Below are positions 1-6,243 of a DNA stretch of 15,955 nt, piece after piece. Made by a program: the position numbers and the translations under genes. Where the stretch lies: NCBI GenBank assembly GCA_030039895.1, contig JASHUR010000114.1, positions 1 through 15,955 of the forward strand, given 5' to 3'. The notes under the pieces were generated by a model. That model was given only the letters and a program-made list of their open reading frames with translations, was not told the origin of the DNA and ran no database searches. Position 1 is the stretch's first letter. Each line of letters begins with the position of its first letter. Source of the stretch: Acidobacteriaceae bacterium. Its GTDB lineage: Bacteria; Acidobacteriota; Terriglobia; Terriglobales; Acidobacteriaceae.

Positions 1-768
1 GCGGTCGAGGACGCGGAGCTGATCGACCTGGTGGAGATGGAAGTGCGGGAGCTGTTGTCGAAGTACAACTTCCCGGGCGACGATGTGCCGGTGATCCGGG
101 GCTCGGCGCTGGGGGCGCTGAACGGCGAGGAGAAGTGGGAGAAGTCGATCGACGAGCTGATGGAGGCGGTGGACAAGAACGTGCCGCTGCCGGCGCGAGC
201 GGTGGACCAGCCGTTCCTGATGCCGATCGAGGACATCTTCTCGATCTCGGGTCGGGGCACGGTGGTGACGGGCCGGATTGAGCGGGGCAAGGTGAAGGTG
301 GGCGAGGAAGCGGAGATTGTGGGCTTCCGGGAGACCAGAAAGACGGTAGTGACGGGCGTGGAGATGTTCAAGAAGCAGCTGGACGAGGGTCTGGCGGGAG
401 ACAACGCGGGGTTGCTGCTGCGGGGCATTCCCAAGGAGGACGTGGAGCGGGGGATGGTGCTGGCCAAGCCGGGATCGATTACGCCGCACACGAAGTTCAA
501 GGGCGAGGTGTACGTGCTGTCGAAGGAGGAGGGCGGTCGTCATACGCCGTTCTTCAACGGATACCGCCCGCAGTTCTACTTCCGGACGACGGACGTGACG
601 GGCTCGGCGAAGCTGCCTTCAGGCACGGAGATGGTGATGCCGGGGGACAACATTGCGCTGGAGGTGGAGTTGCACACTCCGGTGGCGATGGAGAAGGGGC
701 TGCGGTTCGCGATCCGCGAAGGCGGACGTACGGTCGGCGCCGGCACCATCACCGAGATCCTGCAGTAA
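1..768 (+). CDS. tuf: Elongation factor Tu, 5'-truncated by window edge
   Basis: EF-Tu is the GTPase that delivers aminoacyl-tRNA to the ribosomal A site. The reading frame is open from base 1, with no start in the window. About 255 residues remain of a protein usually near 395, so the P-loop, the switch regions and the NKxD motif lie upstream. What remains is the end of the G domain (VEMEVRELLSKYNFPGDD and the G5 motif GSALGAL), then domain 2 (DQPFLMPIEDIFSISGRGTV, TGRIERG) and domain 3 (GGRHTPFFNGYRPQFYFR, ending GAGTITEILQ). A methionine at base 31 is internal to the conserved sequence and is not the start. The gene sits 70 nt before rpsJ, the usual str/S10 junction. Codon use is unlike the genes downstream: 22 of 25 valines are GTG and 10 of 16 arginines are CGG. 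Confidence 0.98.
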   Translation, partial: AVEDAELIDLVEMEVRELLSKYNFPGDDVPVIRGSALGALNGEEKWEKSIDELMEAVDKNVPLPARAVDQPFLMPIEDIFSISGRGTVVTGRIERGKVKVGEEAEIVGFRETRKTVVTGVEMFKKQLDEGLAGDNAGLLLRGIPKEDVERGMVLAKPGSITPHTKFKGEVYVLSKEEGGRHTPFFNGYRPQFYFRTTDVTGSAKLPSGTEMVMPGDNIALEVELHTPVAMEKGLRFAIREGGRTVGAGTITEILQ

Positions 769-792
769 GGGGCGATAAACGAAGTTATTCCA

Positions 793-822
793 TTCTGCGG
801 AGGCCGCGAGACCTCCGCAGAA
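793..822 (+). other. Perfect 11-bp hairpin in tuf-rpsJ spacer
   Basis: TTCTGCGGAGG (793-803) and CCTCCGCAGAA (812-822) are exact reverse complements around the 8-nt loop CCGCGAGA. It is the longest perfect stem between genes here. The base is followed by an A-rich stretch leading to the rpsJ start, with no T-tract, so it does not look like an intrinsic terminator. A GGAGG is buried in the left arm. Processing site, attenuator or leader element are all possible; the role is inference. Confidence 0.75.
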
Positions 823-838
823 GAAAGAAAACGAAGCA

Positions 839-1156
839 ATGGTAGGACAAAGAATTCGCATCCGGTTAAAGGCTTACGACTACAGGGTGTTGGACACTTC
901 CACGGGCGAGATTGTGGACACGGCCAAGCGCACAGGCGCGCAGGTTGCCGGGCCCATTCCTCTGCCCACGGTCAAGAACAAGTACTGCGTGCTGCGTTCG
1001 CCGCACGTGGACAAGAAATCGCGCGAAGCATTTGAGATTCGCACGCACAAAAGGCTGATCGACATTCTCGAGCCCACCCAGCAAACGGTGGATGCGCTCA
1101 TGAAGCTCGATCTTCCCGCAGGCGTGGACGTCGAAATCAAGGCGTTCGAAAAGTGA
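839..1156 (+). CDS. rpsJ: 30S ribosomal protein S10 (NusE)
   Basis: S10 is a 30S head protein and, as NusE, a partner of NusB and NusG in transcription antitermination. The 105-residue product matches the usual length. Its signature is the extended loop and following strand at residues 38-73 (GPIPLPTVKNKY, SPHVDKKSREAFEIRTHKRL). The ATG at 839 is preceded only by an A-rich AAGAAAGAAAACGAAG stretch, so the Shine-Dalgarno is weak, and an 11-bp hairpin ends 16 nt upstream of the start. It is the first gene of the S10 operon. In E. coli this leader is the target of L4 autoregulation; here the spacer to tuf is only 70 nt, so an E. coli-type leader does not fit unless it overlaps tuf. Confidence 0.98.
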   Translation: MVGQRIRIRLKAYDYRVLDTSTGEIVDTAKRTGAQVAGPIPLPTVKNKYCVLRSPHVDKKSREAFEIRTHKRLIDILEPTQQTVDALMKLDLPAGVDVEIKAFEK

Positions 1157-1169
1157 CATTCGCCGCATC

Positions 1170-1190
1170 AGGCGAGGTCGCCTTCGGCGC
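1170..1190 (+). other. Alternative small hairpins in rpsJ-rplC spacer
   Basis: AGGCG (1170-1174) can pair with CGCCT (1179-1183) across AGGT. Alternatively CGCC (1179-1182) can pair with GGCG (1186-1189) across TTC. The two are mutually exclusive. The second resembles the repeated motif at 2008 and 8640 (CGCCTT..CGGCGCAT). Spacer 1157-1245 shows nothing else beyond the rplC ribosome binding site. Confidence 0.4.
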
Positions 1191-1245
1191 ATAGAAATAC
1201 CGGCAGTGCGCACGCATTCAGCGGCGCATGATGAGGGAGGAAGCA

Positions 1246-1989
1246 ATGGCAGTAACAGGAATTTTAGGCAAAAAGATCGGCATGACGCAGGTGTTCGACG
1301 AGAAGGGTGATGTCCACCCAATCACCGTCCTGCAGGCAGGCCCCTGCGTGATTACGCAGCTTAAGACCGCTGCAAAGGACGGCTACGACGCTGCGCAGAT
1401 CGGCCTGGTCGAGTTCGTGAAGGCTTCAAAGATCGCAAAGCCGCAGTCCGGACACTTCGCTAAGCAGGGCGTCGATCCAGTCAAGGTGGTGCGCGAAGTC
1501 GCGATCGAAGTCGAGAAGCCGGCTGCCGAAGGTGAGCCGTCGAACGGTCACATCAAGGCGGGTGACCGGGTGCTGGTCGATATCTTCTCCGACGAGAAGT
1601 ATGTCGATGTCATCGGCACCAGCAAGGGCCGCGGGTTCGCGGGCGTGGTTCGCCGCCACAAGTTCGGTGGTGGTCCCAAGTCGCACGGACACATGTTCCA
1701 GGTGCAGGGCTCGATTGGCGCATCCTCGTTCCCGTCGCGTGTTTTCCCGGGCCAGCGCATGCCGGGCCATTACGGAGTTGATCGCATCACGGTGCGCAAT
1801 CTCCGCATTCGGGGCATTGACCTTGACGAGAACCTGCTCATGGTTGAGGGCGCGGTTCCCGGTCCTCGTGACGGGTATGTGCTGATCTCGAAGGCCAAGG
1901 CTCCGCCGCGTGAACGCCGTGGATTTGCGGGCGGCGGCACAGTCGATCCGCTGAAGGCTTCCAAGAAGGCTTCAGCCAAGAAGAAGTGA
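1246..1989 (+). CDS. rplC: 50S ribosomal protein L3
   Basis: L3 is an early assembly protein of the 50S subunit whose long loop reaches the peptidyl transferase centre. I chose the ATG at 1246 over the in-frame ATGs at 1228 and 1231: AGGGAGG at 1234-1240 sits 5 nt before it and the protein then begins MAVTGILGKKIGMTQVF, the normal L3 N-terminus. The product is 247 residues. The central loop at 125-176 carries GTSKGRGFAGVVRRHKFGGG, GSIGASS and GQRMPGHYG. Residues 214-247 form a basic tail ending in KKASAKKK, longer than in E. coli (about 209 residues in total). Confidence 0.98.
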   Translation: MAVTGILGKKIGMTQVFDEKGDVHPITVLQAGPCVITQLKTAAKDGYDAAQIGLVEFVKASKIAKPQSGHFAKQGVDPVKVVREVAIEVEKPAAEGEPSNGHIKAGDRVLVDIFSDEKYVDVIGTSKGRGFAGVVRRHKFGGGPKSHGHMFQVQGSIGASSFPSRVFPGQRMPGHYGVDRITVRNLRIRGIDLDENLLMVEGAVPGPRDGYVLISKAKAPPRERRGFAGGGTVDPLKASKKASAKKK

Positions 1990-2007
1990 CGCGGCCGCGT
2001 CGGGCAT

Positions 2008-2024
2008 ACGCGCCTTGCGGCGCA
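2008..2024 (+). repeat. 17-nt palindromic repeat, copy 1 (rplC-rplD spacer)
   Basis: ACGCGCCTTGCGGCGCA occurs here and identically at 8640-8656. Its core GCGCC-TTGC-GGCGC can form a 5-bp hairpin with a TTGC loop. It lies 47 nt before the rplD start. A shorter relative occurs in the rpsJ-rplC spacer (CGCCTTCGGCGCAT at 1179-1192). It could be a small dispersed intergenic repeat; the function is unknown. Confidence 0.7.
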
Positions 2025-2071
2025 TGAAGATTAGAGCTTCAGCCGGATGGCTGGGCTTGGAAGAGAAGACG

Positions 2072-2740
2072 ATGGCAAACATTGATGTATTAAACCTCGG
2101 CGGAAAGAAGGTTGGCTCACTGGAGCTGGCCGACGAAGTCTTCGCGCCGAATCAGGTGAATGAAGCGCTGCTCTGGGAGGCGGTCAAGCACTATCGCGCT
2201 GCGCTGCGCCAGGGAACTGCGGCGACCAAGAACCGCAAGCTGGTTTCAGGCTCAGGCAAAAAACTCTGGAAGCAGAAGGGTACCGGCCGCGCCCGTATCG
2301 GCTCCGTGCGTTCGCCCCTGTGGCGGCATGGCGGAACTGTGCACGGCCCTCAGCCCCGCTCCTATGACTATGCGTTTCCGCGCAAGAAGCTTCTTGGGGC
2401 CCTGCGAGCCGCGCTGGCCGCGAAGCTGGCCGAAGGCAAGCTGACCGTCGTCGACAGCCTGGAGCTCAAGGAGCCCAAGACCAAGCTGTATCGCGCGGCG
2501 CTCGACAAGCTTGAGGCAAAGCGCACCACGCTGCTGGTTGAGAGCGGCAAGGAGCTGAGCCCGAATGTCGTTCTTGGTTCGCGCAACCTCGCCGGGGTCG
2601 AACTGGTGCTCAACAATGAGGTTCATCCGTATGACCTGCTGCGTTACGAGCGGGCAATCTTCTCGCGGCCGGCGATCGAGAGCCTGCAGGACGCGCTGAG
2701 GAAGACGGTTTCCAGGCGTAAGAAAGCGGAGGTGGCCTAA
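2072..2740 (+). CDS. rplD: 50S ribosomal protein L4
   Basis: L4 binds 23S rRNA domain I and its loop lines the constriction of the peptide exit tunnel. In E. coli it also represses the S10 operon. The ATG at 2072 follows GGAAGAGAAG and gives MANIDVLNLGGKKVGSLEL, the family start; the open frame upstream to 2015 is spacer. The product is 222 residues. The tunnel loop is at residues 50-100 (TKNRKLVSGSGKKLWKQKGT, GRARIGSVRSPLWRHGGTVH). The globular C-terminal half ends in a basic tail (SRRKKAEVA). Its stop overlaps the rplW start by one base (TAATG), which implies translational coupling. Confidence 0.98.
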   Translation: MANIDVLNLGGKKVGSLELADEVFAPNQVNEALLWEAVKHYRAALRQGTAATKNRKLVSGSGKKLWKQKGTGRARIGSVRSPLWRHGGTVHGPQPRSYDYAFPRKKLLGALRAALAAKLAEGKLTVVDSLELKEPKTKLYRAALDKLEAKRTTLLVESGKELSPNVVLGSRNLAGVELVLNNEVHPYDLLRYERAIFSRPAIESLQDALRKTVSRRKKAEVA

Positions 2741-3033
2741 TGCCGACCACATATAACGTAATCCGGCGTCCGCTGATCACGGAGAAGGGTCTGGGGGTCA
2801 AGGAGACCGAAGGCACGCTGGTTTTTGAAGTTTCACCCAAGGCCACCAAGACTGAAGTCAAGCATGCTGTTGAGCTGCTCTTTAAGGTCAAGGTTGCTGC
2901 GGTCCGCACCACAAGCGTTGCCGGCAAGGAGCGCCGCAGGGGCAAGTACACCGGCTATCGCCGCGACTGGAAGAAGGCATATGTGCGCCTGAAGGCCGGC
3001 GAAAAGATGCCGGATTACCTGAACAACCTGTAA
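2740..3033 (+). CDS. rplW: 50S ribosomal protein L23
   Basis: L23 sits at the exit of the nascent peptide tunnel and is the docking site for trigger factor and SRP. The 97-residue product has the N-terminal IRRPLITEKG motif (8-17), the basic loop KERRRGKYTGYRRDWKKAYV and a typical C-terminal strand. It starts in the TAATG overlap with rplD and its Shine-Dalgarno GGAGG (2728-2732) lies inside rplD, 7 nt upstream, so the two are almost certainly translationally coupled. Confidence 0.97.
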   Translation: MPTTYNVIRRPLITEKGLGVKETEGTLVFEVSPKATKTEVKHAVELLFKVKVAAVRTTSVAGKERRRGKYTGYRRDWKKAYVRLKAGEKMPDYLNNL

Positions 3034-3044
3034 GGGGCGAAATA

Positions 3045-3121
3045 AGGCCCTTCGGGCTTGAGAAAGCGATTCATCGGTTGGGTCACGATGGCCCAATCAC
3101 AAGCGGGTGGAAGCAGCCCGC
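3045..3121 (+). other. Three consecutive hairpins in rplW-rplB spacer
   Basis: The 106-nt spacer can fold into AGGCCC/GGGCTT (3045-3050 with 3054-3059, loop TTC, one G-U), then GGTTGGGTC/GGCCCAATC (3076-3084 with 3090-3098, loop ACGAT, two G-U), then GCGGG/CCCGC (3103-3107 with 3117-3121). The middle 9-bp element is the strongest. None is followed by a T-tract. They end about 20 nt before the rplB start. Confidence 0.5.
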
Positions 3122-3139
3122 GGGTAGAGAGAAAAGACG

Positions 3140-3964
3140 ATGCCGATTAAGACATATCGACCGATCACACCGACACTGCGGTTCACGACCACGCTGGTCA
3201 ACGACGATATTACGACGAACAGTCCGTATAAGCCGCTGCTGGCGGTCAAGCAGCGCACCGGAGGACGCCGCAACTCGGGCGACCTTACCATTCGTCACCA
3301 CGGTGGCGGACACAAGAAGAAGCTGCGCCTGATCGACTTCAAGCGCGACAAGTTCGGAGTGCCGGGCCGGGTCGCCACCATTGAGTACGATCCCAACCGT
3401 TCGTCACGCATCGCTCTGATCAGCTATGCGGACGGCGAGAAGCGCTACATTCTGCAGCCTGTCGGCCTGAAGGTCGGCCAGACCGTGACCAGCGGCCCAG
3501 AGGCCGACATTCTGGTTGGCAATGCGCTGCCGCTCAAGAACATTCCCGCCGGGACCACGGTACACAATGTCGAGCTGCGGCCCGGCAAGGGCGCGCAGAT
3601 GGTGCGCTCGGCCGGATCAAGCGCGCAACTGGTCGCCAAGGAAGGCGAGTACGCACTGCTCAAGCTGCCTTCCGGCGAGACCCGCAAGGTCTTGGTCGAC
3701 TGCATGGCGACGATCGGCCAAGTGGGCAATACGGACCACGAGAATGTTTCGATCGGCAAGGCAGGGCGCAATCGCTGGAAGGGCATTCGCCCGACCAACC
3801 GCGGCGTGTCCATGAACCCGGTCGATCACCCGCACGGCGGCGGCGAGGGCAAGACGTCCGGCGGACGCCATCCGGTCACACCATGGGGCCAGCCGACACG
3901 CGGTTACAAGACACGCAACAACAAGCGGACCGATGCGTTCATCGTGAGCCGCAAGGGCAAATAG
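3140..3964 (+). CDS. rplB: 50S ribosomal protein L2
   Basis: L2 is a primary 23S rRNA binding protein needed for subunit association and peptidyl transferase activity. The 274-residue product is full length. It starts MPIKTYRPITPTLRF, has the OB-fold and SH3-like RNA-binding domains, and contains MNPVDHPHGGGEGKTSGGRH at 225-243. Within this motif His230 corresponds to the functionally important histidine near residue 229 of E. coli L2. The ATG at 3140 has a weak purine-rich RBS (AGAGAGAAAAG). Arginine is mainly CGC (17 of 24) and valine mainly GTC, the codon style of the operon and unlike tuf. Confidence 0.98.
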   Translation: MPIKTYRPITPTLRFTTTLVNDDITTNSPYKPLLAVKQRTGGRRNSGDLTIRHHGGGHKKKLRLIDFKRDKFGVPGRVATIEYDPNRSSRIALISYADGEKRYILQPVGLKVGQTVTSGPEADILVGNALPLKNIPAGTTVHNVELRPGKGAQMVRSAGSSAQLVAKEGEYALLKLPSGETRKVLVDCMATIGQVGNTDHENVSIGKAGRNRWKGIRPTNRGVSMNPVDHPHGGGEGKTSGGRHPVTPWGQPTRGYKTRNNKRTDAFIVSRKGK

Positions 3965-3975
3965 AGCAAGGAATT

Positions 3976-4000
3976 GGGGCGGGCCGGTTTCCGGCGCCCC
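3976..4000 (+). other. Strong GC hairpin before rpsS
   Basis: GGGGCG (3976-3981) pairs with CGCCCC (3995-4000). Continuing inward, CCGG (3984-3987) pairs with CCGG (3991-3994) after a 2-nt GG bulge, with loop TTT: ten pairs in all. The rpsS Shine-Dalgarno GAGGAG (4002-4007) begins one base past the stem, so folding could affect ribosome access to rpsS; that effect is inference. Confidence 0.65.
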
Positions 4001-4011
4001 TGAGGAGAGAT

Positions 4012-4299
4012 ATGGCACGGTCGACAAAAAAGGGTCCCTTTATTGACGGACACCTGATGGTGAAGATAGAGGCGATGAATCGCGCGAACGACAAGAAGGT
4101 CGTCCGCACATGGTCGCGCCGCTCGACGCTGCACCCGGAGATGGTGGGACACACTATCGCGGTCCACAATGGGCGCAAGTTTGTGCCCGTGTATGTGACG
4201 GAAAACATGGTGGGACACAAGCTCGGCGAGTTCGCTGCCACCAGGATATTCAAGGGCCACTCGGCGAAGGCTGCCGAAACCACAGCGAAGCCGAAGTAA
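4012..4299 (+). CDS. rpsS: 30S ribosomal protein S19
   Basis: S19 is a 30S head protein that forms a complex with S13 near the A-site tRNA. The ATG at 4012 follows GAGGAG at 4002-4007 and gives MARSTKKGPFIDGHLMVKI, the normal start; the open frame upstream is read-through from rplB sequence. The product is 95 residues and carries the family signature HNGRKFVPVYVTENMVGHKL at 52-71, followed by GEFAATR. The short tail AKAAETTAKPK is flexible and typical. Confidence 0.98.
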   Translation: MARSTKKGPFIDGHLMVKIEAMNRANDKKVVRTWSRRSTLHPEMVGHTIAVHNGRKFVPVYVTENMVGHKLGEFAATRIFKGHSAKAAETTAKPK

Positions 4300-4330
4300 T
4301 TGGAAGATTCAGGAACGAAGGATTAAGGCA

Positions 4331-4858
4331 ATGGCATTGGCAATGGAGACACGGGAATTCCGGGCGCAGGCGCGCTTCCAGCGGGTATCTCCGCAGAAGG
4401 CGAAGCTGGTGCTCGACCTCATCAAGGGCCGCAGCGTTGAAGAAGCGCTGACGACGGTGGCTTTCACCAAGAAGGCGGTCGCGCCCATGGTCGAAAAGGT
4501 GCTTCGCTCGGCGTTGCAGAACGCGAACTACCTGAGCCAGGAGCAGGGCCTCGACGTGGATGTCGATAACCTCTACGTCAAGAGGGCGGTCGCCAATGAT
4601 GGACCCCGCATGAAGCGCATCCGTCCGGCCCCGATGGGCCGCGCCTATCGCTATCAGCGCCGCCTGTCGCACATTGCGATCGCGCTGGCGGAGCGCAATC
4701 AGAGCGGTCTGGTGCAGACGGTAGGCGAGGAGCACGAGGTTGAGGCAGCGCCGGTAAAGACGGCGAAAAAGAAGACGGCGGCCAAGAAGGCCCCGGCAAA
4801 AAAGGCGGCGGCGAAGAAGGCAGTTGCCAAGAAGCCGGCGAAAAAGGCAGCGAAGTAA
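4331..4858 (+). CDS. rplV: 50S ribosomal protein L22 with Lys/Ala-rich C-terminal tail
   Basis: L22 contacts all six 23S rRNA domains, and its beta-hairpin lines the exit tunnel at the macrolide-binding constriction. The core is residues 1-124, with RVSPQKAKLVLDLIKG near the N-terminus and the tunnel hairpin at about 85-110 (RAVANDGPRMKRIRPAPMGR). Residues 139-175 add a low-complexity tail made of AAKKAPAKKA-like units, absent from E. coli L22 (about 110 residues). GAAGGA at 4317-4322 lies 8 nt before the ATG at 4331; a second in-frame ATG at 4343 is possible but further from it. Spacing to rpsS is 31 nt. Confidence 0.97.
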   Translation: MALAMETREFRAQARFQRVSPQKAKLVLDLIKGRSVEEALTTVAFTKKAVAPMVEKVLRSALQNANYLSQEQGLDVDVDNLYVKRAVANDGPRMKRIRPAPMGRAYRYQRRLSHIAIALAERNQSGLVQTVGEEHEVEAAPVKTAKKKTAAKKAPAKKAAAKKAVAKKPAKKAAK

Positions 4859-4878
4859 CGGATTTTGTTGGAAACGGT

Positions 4879-4920
4879 CCCGGCGCGGCAAACCGCCTCG
4901 GGTCTGAAGGAAGGTTCAGA
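4879..4920 (+). other. Two stacked hairpins overlapping the rpsC ribosome binding site
   Basis: The first is CCCG (4879-4882) with CGGG (4899-4902) plus inner GCGG (4885-4888) with CCGC (4893-4896), loop CAAA. The second follows at once: TCTGAA (4903-4908) with TTCAGA (4915-4920), loop GGAAGG. The right arm of the second covers the first bases of the rpsC Shine-Dalgarno AGAGGA (4918-4923), and its loop displays a second purine-rich GGAAGG. A regulatory role is inference. Confidence 0.55.
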
Positions 4921-4927
4921 GGAAATT

Positions 4928-5599
4928 ATGGGACAGAAAGTCCATCCTTACGGATTTCGGCTGGGAGTGAACAAACCCTGGCGCTCGCGCTGGTTTGTTG
5001 AGCGCGACTACGACAAGCTTCTTGTAGAGGACGTGCACCTCAAGAAGGAGCTCAAGGAGAAGCTCAAGGCCGCCGGCGTCAGCTCGGTGGAGATCGAGCG
5101 CCCCGGCAACAAGCTGCGGCTCATCATCCGCACCGCCCGTCCCGGCATCATTATTGGCCGCAAGGGCGCCGAGATTGAGAAGCTCAAGGTCGATCTGCAA
5201 AAGCGCACCAACCGTGATGTCTTCATCGACATCCTCGAGGTCAACAAGCCTGAGCTGGATGCACAGCTGGTTGCCGAGAACATCGCGCTCCAGCTTGAGA
5301 AGCGAGTCGGCTTCCGCCGCGCCATGCGCAAGTCGGTTGACTCGGCGCTGCGCTTCGGCTGCAAGGGTATCAAGGTTCGCGTGTCGGGCCGCCTGAACGG
5401 CAATGAAATCGCCCGCTCCGAGTGGTATCTGCAGGGCCGTCTGCCGCTGCACACGCTACGTGCTGATGTGGACTACGGCTTTGCCGAGGCCCACACGACG
5501 TACGGAATCATCGGCGTCAAGGCGTGGATCTACCGTGGCGATATCTACCAGCAGAAGCGGCGCGAGCCGCAGGCTGCGGTCGGCACGTCGGTATTTTAG
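4928..5599 (+). CDS. rpsC: 30S ribosomal protein S3
   Basis: S3 lies at the mRNA entry channel and contributes to mRNA unwinding. The ATG at 4928 follows AGAGGA and gives MGQKVHPYGFRLGVNKPWRS, the conserved start; the open frame from 4865 is spacer. The 223-residue product has an N-terminal domain, a type II KH domain with GXXG-type GRKG at residues 77-80 in TARPGIIIGRKGAEIEKL, and the C-terminal domain (SGRLNGNEIARSEW, GRLPLHTLRADVDYG, GVKAWIYRGD). Length and motifs are normal. The following spacer to rplP, 124 nt, is one of the longest in the S10 block. Confidence 0.98.
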   Translation: MGQKVHPYGFRLGVNKPWRSRWFVERDYDKLLVEDVHLKKELKEKLKAAGVSSVEIERPGNKLRLIIRTARPGIIIGRKGAEIEKLKVDLQKRTNRDVFIDILEVNKPELDAQLVAENIALQLEKRVGFRRAMRKSVDSALRFGCKGIKVRVSGRLNGNEIARSEWYLQGRLPLHTLRADVDYGFAEAHTTYGIIGVKAWIYRGDIYQQKRREPQAAVGTSVF

Positions 5600-5613
5600 C
5601 CAATGGCCTACAG

Positions 5614-5643
5614 CCACTCGCCGACAGTAAATCGGGCGAGTGG
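5614..5643 (+). other. 9-bp hairpin in rpsC-rplP spacer
   Basis: CCACTCGCC (5614-5622) and GGCGAGTGG (5635-5643) are exact reverse complements around the 12-nt loop 5623-5634. It lies 14 nt after the rpsC stop and 80 nt before the rplP start. No T-tract follows. Confidence 0.65.
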
Positions 5644-5682
5644 TCGAGGCAGGCGGCAGTGAAGAGAGTTTTGAACGATTTT

Positions 5683-5707
5683 GCCAATGGCTATTGGCTG
5701 TTGGCTG
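5683..5707 (+). repeat. Degenerate heptamer tandem array WTGGCTR before rplP
   Basis: ATGGCTA (5687-5693), TTGGCTG (5694-5700) and TTGGCTG (5701-5707) are three consecutive 7-nt units. GCCAATGGC at 5683-5691 also occurs at 5599-5607, at the other end of the same spacer. GCCAAT/ATTGGC (5683-5688 with 5693-5698) can form a small hairpin. The 11-mer ATTGGCTGTTG (5693-5703) recurs in inverse orientation at 7819-7829 in the rplX-rplE spacer. Confidence 0.6.
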
Positions 5708-5723
5708 GTTTCGAGGATTCGTT

Positions 5724-6158
5724 ATGTTGATGCCAAAGAAGGTGAAGTATCGCAAGCAGCAGCGCGGCCGTATGCGCGGCAAGGCGTGGCGGGGCAGCGA
5801 GCTTTCGTTCGGCGACTATGGTCTTAAGGTCATGGAGTGCGGCTATATCACCGACCGCCAGATCGAGGCCAGCCGTATCGCCATGACGCGCTTCATCAAG
5901 CGCGGCGGCAAGATCTGGCTGCGGCTCTTTCCGGACAAGCCGGTCACCAAGAAGCCGGCAGAAACCCGTATGGGCAAGGGCAAGGGCGCACCTGATCACT
6001 GGGTCGCTGTCGTCCGTCCCGGCAAGGTGCTGTTTGAAATGGAAGGCGTTACCCCCGAAATGGCGCAGGAGGCAATGCGTCTCGCGGCGCACAAGCTTCC
6101 CCTTAAGACGCGATTTGTGCAGCGTCACAACGTGAAGGTGGTTGCCGCGGCGAAGTAG
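5724..6158 (+). CDS. rplP: 50S ribosomal protein L16
   Basis: L16 organises the A-site region of the 50S subunit and is a late assembly protein. The ATG at 5724 (MLMPKKVKYRKQQRGRMRG) is preferred because GAGGA at 5713-5717 sits 6 nt upstream; a second ATG at 5730 would give MPKK. The open frame further upstream to 5640 encodes spacer and repeat sequence unlike L16. The product is 144 residues, slightly longer than the usual 136-140. Residues 81-100 (TRMGKGKGAPDHWVAVVRPG) match the family signature; Arg82 aligns with the arginine that is hydroxylated in E. coli L16. Confidence 0.97.
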   Translation: MLMPKKVKYRKQQRGRMRGKAWRGSELSFGDYGLKVMECGYITDRQIEASRIAMTRFIKRGGKIWLRLFPDKPVTKKPAETRMGKGKGAPDHWVAVVRPGKVLFEMEGVTPEMAQEAMRLAAHKLPLKTRFVQRHNVKVVAAAK

Positions 6159-6160
6159 GC

Positions 6161-6180
6161 GCACCGGGTTTTTCCGGTGC
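6161..6180 (+). other. Perfect 7-bp hairpin in rplP-rpmC spacer
   Basis: GCACCGG (6161-6167) and CCGGTGC (6174-6180) are exact complements around GTTTTT. It starts 2 nt after the rplP stop. The T-run is in the loop, not after the stem, so it is not a standard intrinsic terminator. The remaining spacer (6181-6243) contains a CCCC-AA-GGGG element at about 6204-6213 and the rpmC binding site. Confidence 0.65.
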
Positions 6181-6243
6181 AAGGATTCAGAGGATACCGG
6201 TTCCCCAAGGGGGCCTGGTCCCGGAGAGAAGACGAGAACAGAG

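Noticed and set aside
4738..4857. Frameshift explaining the Lys/Ala tail of L22
   Set aside because: The tail keeps the same reading frame, codon style and a proper stop before the next spacer, and a similar tail occurs on L29.
4250..4891. 213-codon minus-strand frame opposite rplV
   Set aside because: It is antisense to a clear ribosomal protein gene, and the low-complexity Leu/Arg composition follows from the Lys/Ala tail read backwards.
6161..6180. Rho-independent terminator after rplP
   Set aside because: The stem is good, but the T-run is in the loop and what follows is AAGGATTCAG, so it lacks the required T-tract; the same holds for every hairpin in the window.
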